A stretch of DNA of 64,000 nucleotides, taken from assembly GCF_000424585.1 (NCBI RefSeq), contig NZ_AUKE01000020.1, forward strand, positions 1-64,000. Direction: 5' to 3'. The notes below the pieces were generated by a model. That model worked only from the letters and a program-made list of their open reading frames with translations, had not been told where the DNA came from and searched no databases. Each line of letters starts with the position of its first letter. The stretch's first letter is position 1. This DNA comes from Butyrivibrio sp. MC2013 (GTDB lineage: Bacteria > Bacillota > Clostridia > Lachnospirales > Lachnospiraceae). A program made the position numbers and the translations under genes. Positions 8,657 to 17,995 of the stretch are shown piece after piece.

Positions 8657-11227
8657 ATGAGTGTAGTAGACAAGATTTTCGGAACTCATTCCGAGAGAGA
8701 ACTTAAGAGAATCAAACCTATAGTTGACAAAATAGAGAGTATGCGCCCTCAGATGCAGGCTCTGACTGATGATGAACTTAGAGCCAAGACTGATGAGTTC
8801 AAGAAACGCCTTGCTTCCGGTGAGACACTGGACGATGTGATGCCTGAGGCTTATGCGGTAGTTAGGGAAGCCGGTAAGCGTGTACTGGGTATGGAGCACT
8901 TCCGTGTGCAGCTGATAGGTGGTATCGTTCTTCACCAGGGCCGTATCGCTGAGATGAAGACCGGTGAAGGTAAGACTCTTGTTGCTACTTTGCCCTCATA
9001 CCTGGATGCTCTTGAAGGCAAGGGCGTATACGTAGTCACAGTCAATGACTATCTGGCTAAGCGTGATGCTGAGTGGATGGGCAAGATCCATGAGTTCCTG
9101 GGCCTGAAGGTAGGCGTGGTACTCAACAGCATGACTCCCGATGAGAGAAAGGAAGCTTATAACTGCGATATCACATATGTTACAAATAATGAGCTGGGCT
9201 TTGATTACCTCAGAGATAATATGGCGATCTACAAAGAGCAGTGCGTACTCCGCGGTCTGAACTTCGCCATCATCGATGAGATCGACTCCATCCTGATAGA
9301 TGAAGCAAGGACACCTCTTATCATATCCGGTCAGTCCGACAAGTCCACCAAGCTCTATGAAGCCTGTGATCTCTTGGCCAAGCAGATGATCAGAGGTGAG
9401 GATGTGGGCGACTTCTCCAAGATGGATGCTATCATGGGCATCGAGCAGGAGGAGACCGGTGACTTCATCGTCAATGAGAAAGACAAGCTGATAAATCTCA
9501 CAGCTCAGGGTGTATCCAAGGTAGAGCACTATTTCCATATTGCAAACCTTGCTGATCCGGAGAACCTGGAGATCCAGCATAATATAATCCTGGCTCTTAG
9601 AGCTAACAACCTGATGGCAAAGGATCACGACTACATCGTACGTGACGATGAAGTACTGATCGTAGACGAGTTTACAGGCCGTGTAATGCCTGGTCGCCGC
9701 TATTCAGACGGTCTTCACCAGGCTATCGAAGCCAAGGAGCATGTAAAGGTAAAGCGTGAGTCCAAGACTCTGGCTACCATCACCTTCCAGAACTTCTTTA
9801 ACAAGTTCATCAAGAAGTGCGGTATGACAGGTACTGCTCTTACAGAGGAGCAGGAGTTCAGAGATATCTACGGACTGGACGTAGTAGAGATCCCTACCAA
9901 CGAGCCTGTTATCAGAAAAGATCTGCAGGATGCAGTATATAAGACCAAGAAAGAGAAGTACGAAGCAGTAGTAGAAGCTGTTAAAGAGGCTCATGCCAAG
10001 GGACAGCCTGTGCTGGTAGGTACTATCACAATTGAGACATCAGAGCTTCTCTCATCCATGCTCAAGAAGGCTGGTATCCAGCACAATGTGCTCAATGCCA
10101 AGTTCCATGAGCTGGAGGCTGAGATCGTAGCAGATGCTGGTCGTCACGGCGCTGTTACCATCGCTACCAACATGGCAGGTCGTGGTACCGATATCAAGCT
10201 GGATGAAGAATCCAGGGCAGCAGGCGGTCTGAAGATCATAGGTACTGAGCGTCATGAATCAAGACGTATTGATAATCAGCTCCGTGGTCGTTCCGGACGT
10301 CAGGGAGATCCCGGTGAATCCAAGTTTTACATCTCACTGGAAGATGATCTTATGAGACTCTTTGGTTCTGAGAGACTGATCAATATGTTCAACACTCTGG
10401 GTATCCCGGAGGGTCAGGAGATTGAGCACAAGGCGCTGACCAAGGCTATTGAATCAGCTCAGAAGAAGATCGAGGAGAAGAACTTCGGAACACGTAAGAA
10501 CCTCCTGGAGTATGATGCTGTTAATAATGAGCAGAGAGAGATCATCTACAAGGAAAGACGCAGAGTACTGGATGGCGAGTCCCTCCGTGATAATATCTAC
10601 AAGATGATCACAGATATAGTAGAGGATGCTGTAGATACAGTGATCGGTGACGGAAGCAGTGATGACTGGGATCTGAAGGAACTCAATGAGCTGCTCCTTC
10701 CCACAGTACCTCTTAAGCCTATCAACAGAGGCCGCATCAAGAAGCGCACCAAGGACGGCCTGAAGCAGCAGCTCAAAGAAGAGGCAGTAGCACTCTATGA
10801 GGAAAAAGAGGCTGAGTTCCCTGAAGCTGAGACCATCAGAGAGATTGAGCGTGTGATCCTCCTGAAGGTCATCGACCGTAAGTGGATGGGACATATCGAT
10901 GATATGGATCAGCTGCGTCAGGGTATCGGACTGCAGGCATATGGTCAGAGAGATCCCAGAGTGGAATATAAGATGGCCGGCTATGACATGTTCAACGAGA
11001 TGATGCAGGGTATCAAGGAAGATACAGTCAGACTCCTTTTCCATGTACATGTACAGGAGAAGGTTGAGCGTGAGCAGGTAGCCAAGGTAACAGGTACCAA
11101 CAAGGATGAGACTGTAAAGAGAGAGCCTGTTAAGAATACAGCAGTGAAGATCCGTCCCAACGATCCCTGCCCTTGCGGATCAGGTAAGAAGTACAAGAAC
11201 TGCCATGGTGCTCAGGGCGGAGTATGA
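8657..11227 (+). CDS. secA: Preprotein translocase ATPase SecA
   Basis: The 856-residue motor drives secreted proteins through SecYEG using ATP. Signs: Walker A in [12 protein letters not shown] (about residue 100), DEAD-like box [15 protein letters not shown], the MTGTALTE motif, motif [16 protein letters not shown], the helical wing/scaffold region, and a C-terminal zinc-binding SEC-C motif ([14 protein letters not shown]) that binds SecB or phospholipid in other species. The start follows AGGGGAAAGG. Full length with no missing motif. The secreted giants in this window are expected clients. SecE is encoded at 47396. Confidence 0.97.
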   Translation: MSVVDKIFGTHSERELKRIKPIVDKIESMRPQMQALTDDELRAKTDEFKKRLASGETLDDVMPEAYAVVREAGKRVLGMEHFRVQLIGGIVLHQGRIAEMKTGEGKTLVATLPSYLDALEGKGVYVVTVNDYLAKRDAEWMGKIHEFLGLKVGVVLNSMTPDERKEAYNCDITYVTNNELGFDYLRDNMAIYKEQCVLRGLNFAIIDEIDSILIDEARTPLIISGQSDKSTKLYEACDLLAKQMIRGEDVGDFSKMDAIMGIEQEETGDFIVNEKDKLINLTAQGVSKVEHYFHIANLADPENLEIQHNIILALRANNLMAKDHDYIVRDDEVLIVDEFTGRVMPGRRYSDGLHQAIEAKEHVKVKRESKTLATITFQNFFNKFIKKCGMTGTALTEEQEFRDIYGLDVVEIPTNEPVIRKDLQDAVYKTKKEKYEAVVEAVKEAHAKGQPVLVGTITIETSELLSSMLKKAGIQHNVLNAKFHELEAEIVADAGRHGAVTIATNMAGRGTDIKLDEESRAAGGLKIIGTERHESRRIDNQLRGRSGRQGDPGESKFYISLEDDLMRLFGSERLINMFNTLGIPEGQEIEHKALTKAIESAQKKIEEKNFGTRKNLLEYDAVNNEQREIIYKERRRVLDGESLRDNIYKMITDIVEDAVDTVIGDGSSDDWDLKELNELLLPTVPLKPINRGRIKKRTKDGLKQQLKEEAVALYEEKEAEFPEAETIREIERVILLKVIDRKWMGHIDDMDQLRQGIGLQAYGQRDPRVEYKMAGYDMFNEMMQGIKEDTVRLLFHVHVQEKVEREQVAKVTGTNKDETVKREPVKNTAVKIRPNDPCPCGSGKKYKNCHGAQGGV

Positions 11228-11235
11228 TCCGTCTC

Positions 11236-11264
11236 TTGTAATAAATTGAAAATGTTATTATAAT
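11236..11264 (+). promoter_or_regulatory. Sigma-A promoter upstream of prfB
   Basis: TTGTAA (11236-11241) and TATAAT (11259-11264) are separated by 17 bp, directly after secA. Confidence 0.65.
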
Positions 11265-11265
11265 A

Positions 11266-11299
11266 GTTCCCGGCATGCTAATAGTGGCAGGCCGGGAAC
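11266..11299 (+). other. Hairpin between secA and prfB
   Basis: GTTCCCGGC pairs perfectly with GCCGGGAAC across a 16-nt loop, followed by GAGTTTTG. It is a weak terminator of secA or a leader structure of prfB; it starts about where transcription from the -10 box would begin. Confidence 0.5.
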
Positions 11300-11325
11300 G
11301 AGTTTTGAAGGATAGAGGATAATAA

Positions 11326-12465
11326 ATGTTAGCACTTGATAATATGAAGATCGAGATCCAGGGTCTGAAGCCCACTCTGGATGAAGTTACTGATTCGCTG
11401 GATCTGGAGACCAAGTCCCGCAAGATCGAAGAGCTCAGCCGTGAAATGGAAGAGCCTAACTTCTGGGATGATGCCGAGAAGGCCAATAAGAAGACCAAGG
11501 AACTTAAGACTCTCCAGGATCTGGTAGAGAAGGTAGAAGGTCTCAATAATAAATATGATGAGATCATCGATATGATCGATATGCTCAATGAAGAGGGAAC
11601 CGAGGATGAGGATATGGCAAGCGAGATCAGGTCTGACCTGGATGAATTCGCTGCTACCCTGGAGGATATCAGGATATCCAATCTCTTAAACGGTGAATAT
11701 GACAATTGCAATGCCATTCTCAAGCTCTCTGCAGGTGCAGGCGGAACCGAGGCCTGTGATTGGTGCCAGATGCTCTATCGTATGTATACCAGATGGGCTG
11801 AGAGACATGGCTTTACAGTAGAAGTACTGGACCTTCTGGACGGTGACGAAGCAGGTATCAAGTCTGTTACTTTCCAGATCAATGGTGTAAATGCTTATGG
11901 ATATCTTAAGAGTGAGCGCGGCGTACACAGACTGGTACGTATCAGCCCCTTCAATGCACAGGGTAAGCGTCAGACTTCCTTTGTATCCAATGATGTAATG
12001 CCTGACATTGAAGAGAATATCGATATCGAAGTAAGACCTGAGGATATCAGGGTTGATACATATCGTTCATCAGGTGCCGGTGGACAGCATATCAACAAGA
12101 CTTCATCCGCTATCCGTATCACTCACCTGGAAACAGGCATAGTAGTAACCTGTCAGAATGAGCGTTCACAGTTCCAGAACAAGGACAAGGCTATGCAGAT
12201 GCTCAAGGCCAAGCTCTACATGATGAAGGTGGAGGAAAATGAAGCCAAGCTGGCAGGCATCAGAGGCGAGGTAAAGGACAATGCATGGGGCAGCCAGATC
12301 CGCTCCTATGTACTGCAGCCTTATACCATGGTCAATGATACACGCACCGGTGAGAAGTCTTCCAATGCAGACGGAGTGCTGGACGGTGATCTTGATCCCT
12401 TCATCAATGCATATTTGAAATGGCTGGCTACAGGCGGTGTGGCAGTAGGCGACATTGAGGAATGA
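11326..12465 (+). CDS. prfB: Peptide chain release factor 2, without programmed frameshift
   Basis: The 379-residue factor releases peptides at UGA and UAA. Signs: N-terminal coiled region, the RF2 recognition tripeptide in VRISPFNAQGKRQTSF (SPF), and the catalytic GGQ in SSGAGGQHINKT. In most bacteria prfB has an in-frame TGA near codon 25 and needs a +1 frameshift. Here the matching site reads CTG GAT (11398-11403) in one open frame with no TGA, so full-length RF2 is made directly and the autoregulation is absent. The gene itself ends in TGA. Confidence 0.95.
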   Translation: MLALDNMKIEIQGLKPTLDEVTDSLDLETKSRKIEELSREMEEPNFWDDAEKANKKTKELKTLQDLVEKVEGLNNKYDEIIDMIDMLNEEGTEDEDMASEIRSDLDEFAATLEDIRISNLLNGEYDNCNAILKLSAGAGGTEACDWCQMLYRMYTRWAERHGFTVEVLDLLDGDEAGIKSVTFQINGVNAYGYLKSERGVHRLVRISPFNAQGKRQTSFVSNDVMPDIEENIDIEVRPEDIRVDTYRSSGAGGQHINKTSSAIRITHLETGIVVTCQNERSQFQNKDKAMQMLKAKLYMMKVEENEAKLAGIRGEVKDNAWGSQIRSYVLQPYTMVNDTRTGEKSSNADGVLDGDLDPFINAYLKWLATGGVAVGDIEE

Positions 12466-12473
12466 TGGGAGCG

Positions 12474-12755
12474 GTTCACCCGCTGTCACGTTTTAATGGG
12501 CGCCGCTGCAGAAGGTATTTTCCTCTTTCGCGGCATTTCAAATGGTGTTTTACTAAATTCTTTATAGCAGCCTTCTTTTAATTCGCCACACTCGAAAGAA
12601 ACTCGCAGGGCTTTAAGCCCTGCTCAGACAACTTTCTCGTGGGCAATGTGAAGGCTGCTATAAAGAATAAGTAAAAACTACCATTTGAAGTGAACGCTCA
12701 TTGCGGAAAATAATCTTCTGTAGCGTCGCTATTATGATGTGTTAAGCGGGTGAAC
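12474..12755 (+). repeat. 282-bp imperfect palindrome
   Basis: The outer 11 bases GTTCACCCGCT (12474-12484) are repeated inverted at 12745-12755. Inside, GCAGAAG..TATTTTCC, TTCAAATGGT, TTTACT and ATTCTTTATAGCAGCCTTC all recur inverted on the right (12636-12738), with scattered differences. The centre holds a near-perfect hairpin GCAGGGCTT/AAGCCCTGC at 12605-12623. It fills most of the 530-bp gap after prfB. No open frame inside looks real. It may be a mobile-element remnant (MITE-like), a structured RNA, or a bidirectional terminator. Confidence 0.75.
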
Positions 12756-12835
12756 AGTTATGTCAAATATGTATGTATCATTAGATGATGCTTCAGAAAC
12801 ATGCATTTACTGCAGGGTTCGTGAAAATGTGAATC

Positions 12836-12863
12836 TTGCAAGCCAGCGCATAAATCGTATAAT
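12836..12863 (+). promoter_or_regulatory. Sigma-A promoter before the Ig-repeat protein
   Basis: TTGCAA (12836-12841) and TATAAT (12858-12863) are separated by 16 bp. Confidence 0.65.
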
Positions 12864-12879
12864 ACAAAATAATAATTTC

Positions 12880-12918
12880 GGGGGGCGAGTGGATAAAATC
12901 CATTATCGCTCCCCTTTT
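12880..12918 (+). terminator. Terminator/attenuator between promoter and gene
   Basis: GGGGCGA..TGGAT pairs with ATCCA..TCGCTCCCC across an AAA loop and is followed by TTTTCTT. It lies only about 15 nt after the -10 box at 12858 and 80 bp before the next start codon, so it may attenuate that gene or end a very short RNA. Confidence 0.65.
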
Positions 12919-12998
12919 CTTGATTAATAATAGGCATAACGGTTATCATTAATCTTGAAATATCCGAAATATAAATTGGCATTTATATGGGGGTATTT

Positions 12999-15900
12999 AT
13001 GTTATCTAAGAGAATTTTCAAAACTATAATTTCAATAACTTTAAGCTTGTGTATGCTGGGCGGCAATGTAAGTGCAGCCTCAGTTTCTGATAATTCTGTT
13101 TCCTCAGGGGGTCTTGGTTCATCTGTGGATAAGTCTTCGTCTGTTTCTGACAATGACAATTCATCGGGCGAGATATGGGATGATCAAGGCTCAGACTATG
13201 ATGAGAGCTATAGTGACAGCAGCTCTGATTCATATGATGAAGATGGCTATTATCCCGGCGAAGATAATACAGGAGATGATGGTTTATCAGGCGGCTATTT
13301 TGACAGGACGGGAGAAGGAGAGTCCGACGATACTGAAGTGGAAGCCTATAATGAGGATCTCTCAGGCTTTTCTTTTTACAGTCAGGAATTGGAAGAAGGG
13401 GCGTCATTTGAGAGCCAGGAAGTGATCGCAGATCCGGACGCATATAAGTCAGAAAGAGCGCTGACACTGAGCAAAAAGGTCCTGACTCTGAAGCAGAAGT
13501 CGTCGAAGATGAGTCCTTCCGGCGTTCTTACTGCATTTCTCTACGATTCCAAAAGCGGATCAGCAAGGAAGGATACCAATATCACATGGTTTACTGACAG
13601 TGAAAATTTGGGATTCCGTATAGGTAATAAAGATATAGAAAGCAGTAAAAGCTCGGATAAGGTCAATGTATATGTAAAAGGTTATGCCGGGAGCGAAAGG
13701 CTGGAAGAGACTGTGACCGTAAGAGCCACAGTAGGCGATGTGACCTATGAAGACAGCTGCAAGGTATATGTATATCCTGCATCAGTATCCTCTGTGAAGA
13801 TATACCAGGCAAGGGCAGACAAGACAGTGGATGTGGACAGGACCATGTATGCCAAGGGAGCTACACAGGATCTGACAGTGCGCATAAAGCCTGCATTTGA
13901 GACAGCGATCAACTGTAGATATTCCAGCTCCAATGAGTCTGTGATAGAGATGGTAGCTCTTGATACTGATGGCAATCCTGTAAGTGACAACTACTCAGCA
14001 TCTGCATCAGGCCATCAGAAGGTCAGGCTCAGGACAGTCAACCCCGGAACGGCTACTATCACTGCTATTGCTGATGGCAAGAAAACATCTGTTAAGATTA
14101 AGGTATTGGATAAGGCTAATAATCAGCTGGCTAATGATGGCGATGCGCTAAATGGAGAAGGAGGCGTGATCCTCCTGACTGCTACAGCTGACGAAGAGGG
14201 TAATCTGATAAATATAGCTGGGAAAGATGAGGGCAGCTATGTATTAAAGACAAACCAGAAAGCCAGGCTTAAGGCCTTTTACACAGACGGCGCTGCAGTG
14301 AGAAGAGCTGTGTCCTATAAGGTCATAAGCGGCAGCAAGAATATCAAGATATCAGGCAATCAGGTCACAGGCCTGAAGGCAGGAAATGCAGTGATCAGAG
14401 CCAGCTATAAGGTGCTGAAAGATGATGCATCTGAACTGTCAACCTCTGATATCAGGATCAAAGTGCTAAAGGAGCGTATAAGCAGTAGTGAAGCTCGCGC
14501 ACTTGCAAAGGTAGATGATGTTAAGATATATAAGGCGGCTGACGTAACAAAGGGCGTCTATACAGGAGACTCTGAATTGCCAAGCTCTGTGGAAGCGCTG
14601 AATATGACTGTAGGCGATAAAGAAGCTCTGTCAGCCCTGGTATATCCCCTGGGCTCAAGCTCAGACGTACGCTGGACCAGTTCTTCTAAGGCTGTATCAG
14701 TGACAGACGGAGTTGTCACAGCAAATAGATCAGGTAGTGCATGGGTAACAGCCAGGTATTCCAAAAGTAAATATAGTAGAGTAAAAGTATATGTCTCCTC
14801 AAGGCTTGATAATGTAACGCTGGATAAGAAAGAAGTATCCATAACAGCCGGTAAAAATGCAAAGCTGACAGTAAAAACAAGTCCTTCAGTTGCAAATAAA
14901 TACATGGCCTATGAATGGAAAGAGATAAAGAGTCCGGAAGATCCTGTAGCTGTAAGTTATAGCGATGCAAAACTGATACGTGGAACTGCATCAGGAGGCG
15001 CTGCTATATCGGATAACGCCGGTCAGAGCCTGACTTTTGGCGTCAGTGATAGTGCAAAGAATATGGACACAGCATATATCATGGTAACAGCCAGGATAAA
15101 AGGTCTGGATGAAATAGATCCCGAAACTGGCACAGCAGACTATCACTATATTGAAAGCCAGTGCTCCTATATCTGCAAAGTTTATATCACAAGGAAAGCA
15201 CAAAGCGTGCAATTTAAGGCTATAGGCGCCGGATCATACAGTGAATCTCTGCCGATCATATATGTAAACCCTAATACTGATCCGGAAGTAGGCCAGTCTG
15301 CCAGTCTCAAACTGACTGCAGAAGCAAAGTATAGTAATGCTATCACATTGTCAGATGCTGCAAACCCTGATCTGGCATGGGCCAGCAGCAGCGTAGCAAC
15401 TGCCTCTGTGGCAGCGGACGGTACAGTTACGGCTATAAAGCCCGGCAAGGCTGTGATCAGTGCCAGCATTGGCGGCAAAAAAGTCAGCAGGACAGTAGTG
15501 GTCAGGAAGAATCCTACAGCGCTGAAGCTGTCTGCTAAAAGTTTGAAGGTAAATATAAATAAAACCGGCGGCTTTACAGTGAAAGCAGCTAACAGCGGAG
15601 CAAGCGTGACTAAAGATGAAGTGACCTGGTCTGTTTCAAACGAGGATAAGCTCAAAATAAAGGTATCCTCTGATGGCAAAACTGTAAAAGTAACTGCTAT
15701 AGGCTATGGCGGAGCAGGACCTGAATATGTAACAGCTACGTTGAAGAATGGTCGTCAGCAGTCAGTTGCTATAATATTGCCCATCAATGTCGATGAACTG
15801 GCAAATAATCCCGTTCGCTCTGTGGATAAGCCTGCAGAGGGAACATATTACAATATCCTGGATTATGGGGCAAGGGCAAATGATGGTAATTCTGACCTGG

Positions 15901-16697
15901 ATGCTCTTAATACTGCTATATATGCTACGCAGAGTGCAAGCAGCACTATAGATACTGTGTATATTCCTGCTGGAAGATATGACATAAACGCAAGCATTGT
16001 TTTGCAGTATGTAAGCGATATTAAGATAGTCATGGATGACGAAGCATATTTACATCAGCATCGTGTGGACGCACATATATTCCTGTTAAACGGCTGTAGC
16101 AATGTTTCTATAATGGGTGGCCATCTTGTGGGTAATCAGCCAGCCGAGAGAGGAAATGATGAGGGACATGGTATTGCTATGAACAGCTGTACAAAAATCT
16201 CTATCAGTGATATGGAGATTGAGAAATGTGATGGCGATGGTATTTATTTTGGAAGACAGGGTTCTTCTAAAAATCCTACATCGGACGTGACCATAAGCAG
16301 ATGCTATATACATGATAATCACAGAAACAATGTCACCTTTGTATTTGGTAAAAATGCGAGGATAGAATACTGCAAGATTGTCACTGCTGTGGGTGAACCA
16401 CCTGCCTGCTGTATAGAGATAGAAGGTAATGATCCTGACGAAGTATCTAAGGATATCTATGTATATCACTCCTATCTTGAAAATGTAAAACAATCCGGCA
16501 GCAGTGTGGAACCATATGCTTTTGCATCCGCATACACCTGGGCTAAACCAAGAAAGCACGGGGAAAACGTGACCTTTGAAGATTGTGCCTTTAAGGGAGT
16601 ATTTGCAAATTACTCAACAAAAAATCTGACAGTCAAGAACTGCCAGATAAATGGTAAATACGAATATGGTTACGGTTATAAGATAACTAGAAAATAA
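12999..16697 (+). CDS. Secreted Ig-repeat (BIG2-like) protein with C-terminal beta-helix
   Basis: The product is 1232 residues. The signal peptide covers about residues 1-28 (ITLSLCMLGGNVSA). A Ser/Asp/Gly-rich low-complexity linker follows (about 30-130). Then come several bacterial Ig-like (BIG2) repeats, seen as recurring patterns such as GTATITAIADGKK, GKAVISASIGGKK and SGSAWVTARYSKSK, each after a W-X-SS segment. From about residue 948 (YYNILDYGARANDG) the chain matches the pectate-lyase/polygalacturonase-like parallel beta-helix: VYIPAGRYDI, then GHGIAMNSC, DGDGIYFGRQG. Start 12999 follows GGGGG (12989-12993); the ATG at 12987 overlaps that site. It may bind or cleave plant polysaccharide, as expected for a fibre degrader; the substrate is unproven. 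Confidence 0.75.
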   Translation: MLSKRIFKTIISITLSLCMLGGNVSAASVSDNSVSSGGLGSSVDKSSSVSDNDNSSGEIWDDQGSDYDESYSDSSSDSYDEDGYYPGEDNTGDDGLSGGYFDRTGEGESDDTEVEAYNEDLSGFSFYSQELEEGASFESQEVIADPDAYKSERALTLSKKVLTLKQKSSKMSPSGVLTAFLYDSKSGSARKDTNITWFTDSENLGFRIGNKDIESSKSSDKVNVYVKGYAGSERLEETVTVRATVGDVTYEDSCKVYVYPASVSSVKIYQARADKTVDVDRTMYAKGATQDLTVRIKPAFETAINCRYSSSNESVIEMVALDTDGNPVSDNYSASASGHQKVRLRTVNPGTATITAIADGKKTSVKIKVLDKANNQLANDGDALNGEGGVILLTATADEEGNLINIAGKDEGSYVLKTNQKARLKAFYTDGAAVRRAVSYKVISGSKNIKISGNQVTGLKAGNAVIRASYKVLKDDASELSTSDIRIKVLKERISSSEARALAKVDDVKIYKAADVTKGVYTGDSELPSSVEALNMTVGDKEALSALVYPLGSSSDVRWTSSSKAVSVTDGVVTANRSGSAWVTARYSKSKYSRVKVYVSSRLDNVTLDKKEVSITAGKNAKLTVKTSPSVANKYMAYEWKEIKSPEDPVAVSYSDAKLIRGTASGGAAISDNAGQSLTFGVSDSAKNMDTAYIMVTARIKGLDEIDPETGTADYHYIESQCSYICKVYITRKAQSVQFKAIGAGSYSESLPIIYVNPNTDPEVGQSASLKLTAEAKYSNAITLSDAANPDLAWASSSVATASVAADGTVTAIKPGKAVISASIGGKKVSRTVVVRKNPTALKLSAKSLKVNINKTGGFTVKAANSGASVTKDEVTWSVSNEDKLKIKVSSDGKTVKVTAIGYGGAGPEYVTATLKNGRQQSVAIILPINVDELANNPVRSVDKPAEGTYYNILDYGARANDGNSDLDALNTAIYATQSASSTIDTVYIPAGRYDINASIVLQYVSDIKIVMDDEAYLHQHRVDAHIFLLNGCSNVSIMGGHLVGNQPAERGNDEGHGIAMNSCTKISISDMEIEKCDGDGIYFGRQGSSKNPTSDVTISRCYIHDNHRNNVTFVFGKNARIEYCKIVTAVGEPPACCIEIEGNDPDEVSKDIYVYHSYLENVKQSGSSVEPYAFASAYTWAKPRKHGENVTFEDCAFKGVFANYSTKNLTVKNCQINGKYEYGYGYKITRK

Positions 16698-16724
16698 AAA
16701 TGACATAGAAGTGCGTCCATTAAC

Positions 16725-17762
16725 TTAGTAGATGGCCTGGGAAGCAGTGATCATGCCGCTTTCGTCGGTGTCAAAGGACCAGATGGCATGGGCGGGCAGA
16801 CGGTGCTCTGTGAGATACCATTTGCCGTCTATGCAGCCTATATAGTAAGGGGTTCCGCCTCCTGCGAAGTATTCTACGTAGATAGAGGTGAGGGCCCCTT
16901 TTTCTATGTCTTCAAGAGAGGAGGCTATGTAGATATCAGCATAGTCCTGATTTCCATAAAGATCAGTGGAGACAGTGATGTACCAGTAATCGCCGATCCG
17001 CTGAAGCTGCGCCATACCGGCTATGTTCTCTGGCACATTTATGGTCTGTAATTCCTCGAAGCTTTTAAGGTCATAGATGAGGATCTGGGGCGGGGTGGTG
17101 CAGCTTTCAGCTGCAGGGAGCCCTGACACGAAATAGAGCTTGCCATCTGATATGGTAAAGGATCTGACATAGCTGCTGGTCAGCTTGTCTATGGTGATCA
17201 CATCTGTGAGGTATACAGTTGCATCTTTCTTGGGATGCCTGAAGATGTACATCTCCCCTGATAATGAGCTCCAGCAGTAGAAGGAGTCCGTGGCATCATC
17301 ATAGACTATGAAGTGAGGCTTGTTGCCAATATTATCAAAGACTGTGGTAAGGACAGGAACCTCGCCTGTGTTGTCAAAGGCAAAGACGCGGTTGTTCTCA
17401 GTATCATCAAGGAGCATGACAGTATCATCATAAGCTATGGTGTGACCTAGCTTAAAGCCGGTACTCTCCTCGTCTATAAGGGTCTTAAAATCGCTGATGG
17501 GATCAGTGAGATTGTCATTGTAGATAACTCTGGAATGATAGCAGTCCACGATGTAATAGTTGTCCTTAATCCTGGTGATACAGGTGGGGACACTTAAGGT
17601 GGGGATATCAGCTGCCTCTGTGACTGCAGGAGAAGAGGTATTAGTGCCTTTACTTATGTAGTTTCCTTCAGCAAAAGGACCCGCACTTCTGCAAGCGGTG
17701 ATATTTACCAATAATATAAGAATTATTGAACAGATCAATAAACTGTGTTTGGATCTATACAT
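16725..17762 (-). CDS. Lipoprotein, probable beta-propeller
   Basis: The 345-residue protein has a lipoprotein signal: a basic start, a hydrophobic run, and a lipobox NITAC with Cys24 as the likely lipid-attachment site. The rest shows repeated units of about 45 residues with a D/N-turn pattern (YYIVDCYHSRVIYND, VMLLDDTENNRVFAF, FYCWSSLSGEMYIF), suggesting an NHL- or YncE-like propeller. It converges on the Ig-repeat gene (28 bp between stops) and diverges from a glycosyltransferase gene. No catalytic motif is recognised; a surface binding role is possible. Confidence 0.65.
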   Translation of the reverse strand: MYRSKHSLLICSIILILLVNITACRSAGPFAEGNYISKGTNTSSPAVTEAADIPTLSVPTCITRIKDNYYIVDCYHSRVIYNDNLTDPISDFKTLIDEESTGFKLGHTIAYDDTVMLLDDTENNRVFAFDNTGEVPVLTTVFDNIGNKPHFIVYDDATDSFYCWSSLSGEMYIFRHPKKDATVYLTDVITIDKLTSSYVRSFTISDGKLYFVSGLPAAESCTTPPQILIYDLKSFEELQTINVPENIAGMAQLQRIGDYWYITVSTDLYGNQDYADIYIASSLEDIEKGALTSIYVEYFAGGGTPYYIGCIDGKWYLTEHRLPAHAIWSFDTDESGMITASQAIY

Positions 17763-17853
17763 GATCGTCTCTCCCCCAAAAAATATTTATGCTCATGCCA
17801 GAGGATTGCGAGAGCTTCATAGAAACATGGCAATCCGCAAGCAATACGATATA

Positions 17854-17884
17854 TTGACTGCGCGTTATCTATTTATCGTATAAT
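17854..17884 (+). promoter_or_regulatory. Possible promoter of the family 2 glycosyltransferase gene
   Basis: TTGACT (17854-17859) and TATAAT (17879-17884) are separated by 19 bp, longer than ideal. They lie in the 233-bp gap between divergent genes. Confidence 0.4.
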
Positions 17885-17995
17885 ATAAATATATTTATGG
17901 CATGACTCTAAGATCACATTCATGTTTTAGGAGTCTGTTGTCACATTATATCATGATGCAGAAGTTAAGAGGTACATGTTAAATACGGAGGTCGT

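Noticed and set aside
12474..12755. Palindrome as an insertion sequence
   Set aside because: There is no transposase frame inside and no target duplication could be seen; a non-autonomous element remains possible.
12758..12982. 74-residue minus-strand open frame next to the palindrome
   Set aside because: No ribosome-binding site, odd composition, and it overlaps the promoter and terminator of the next gene.
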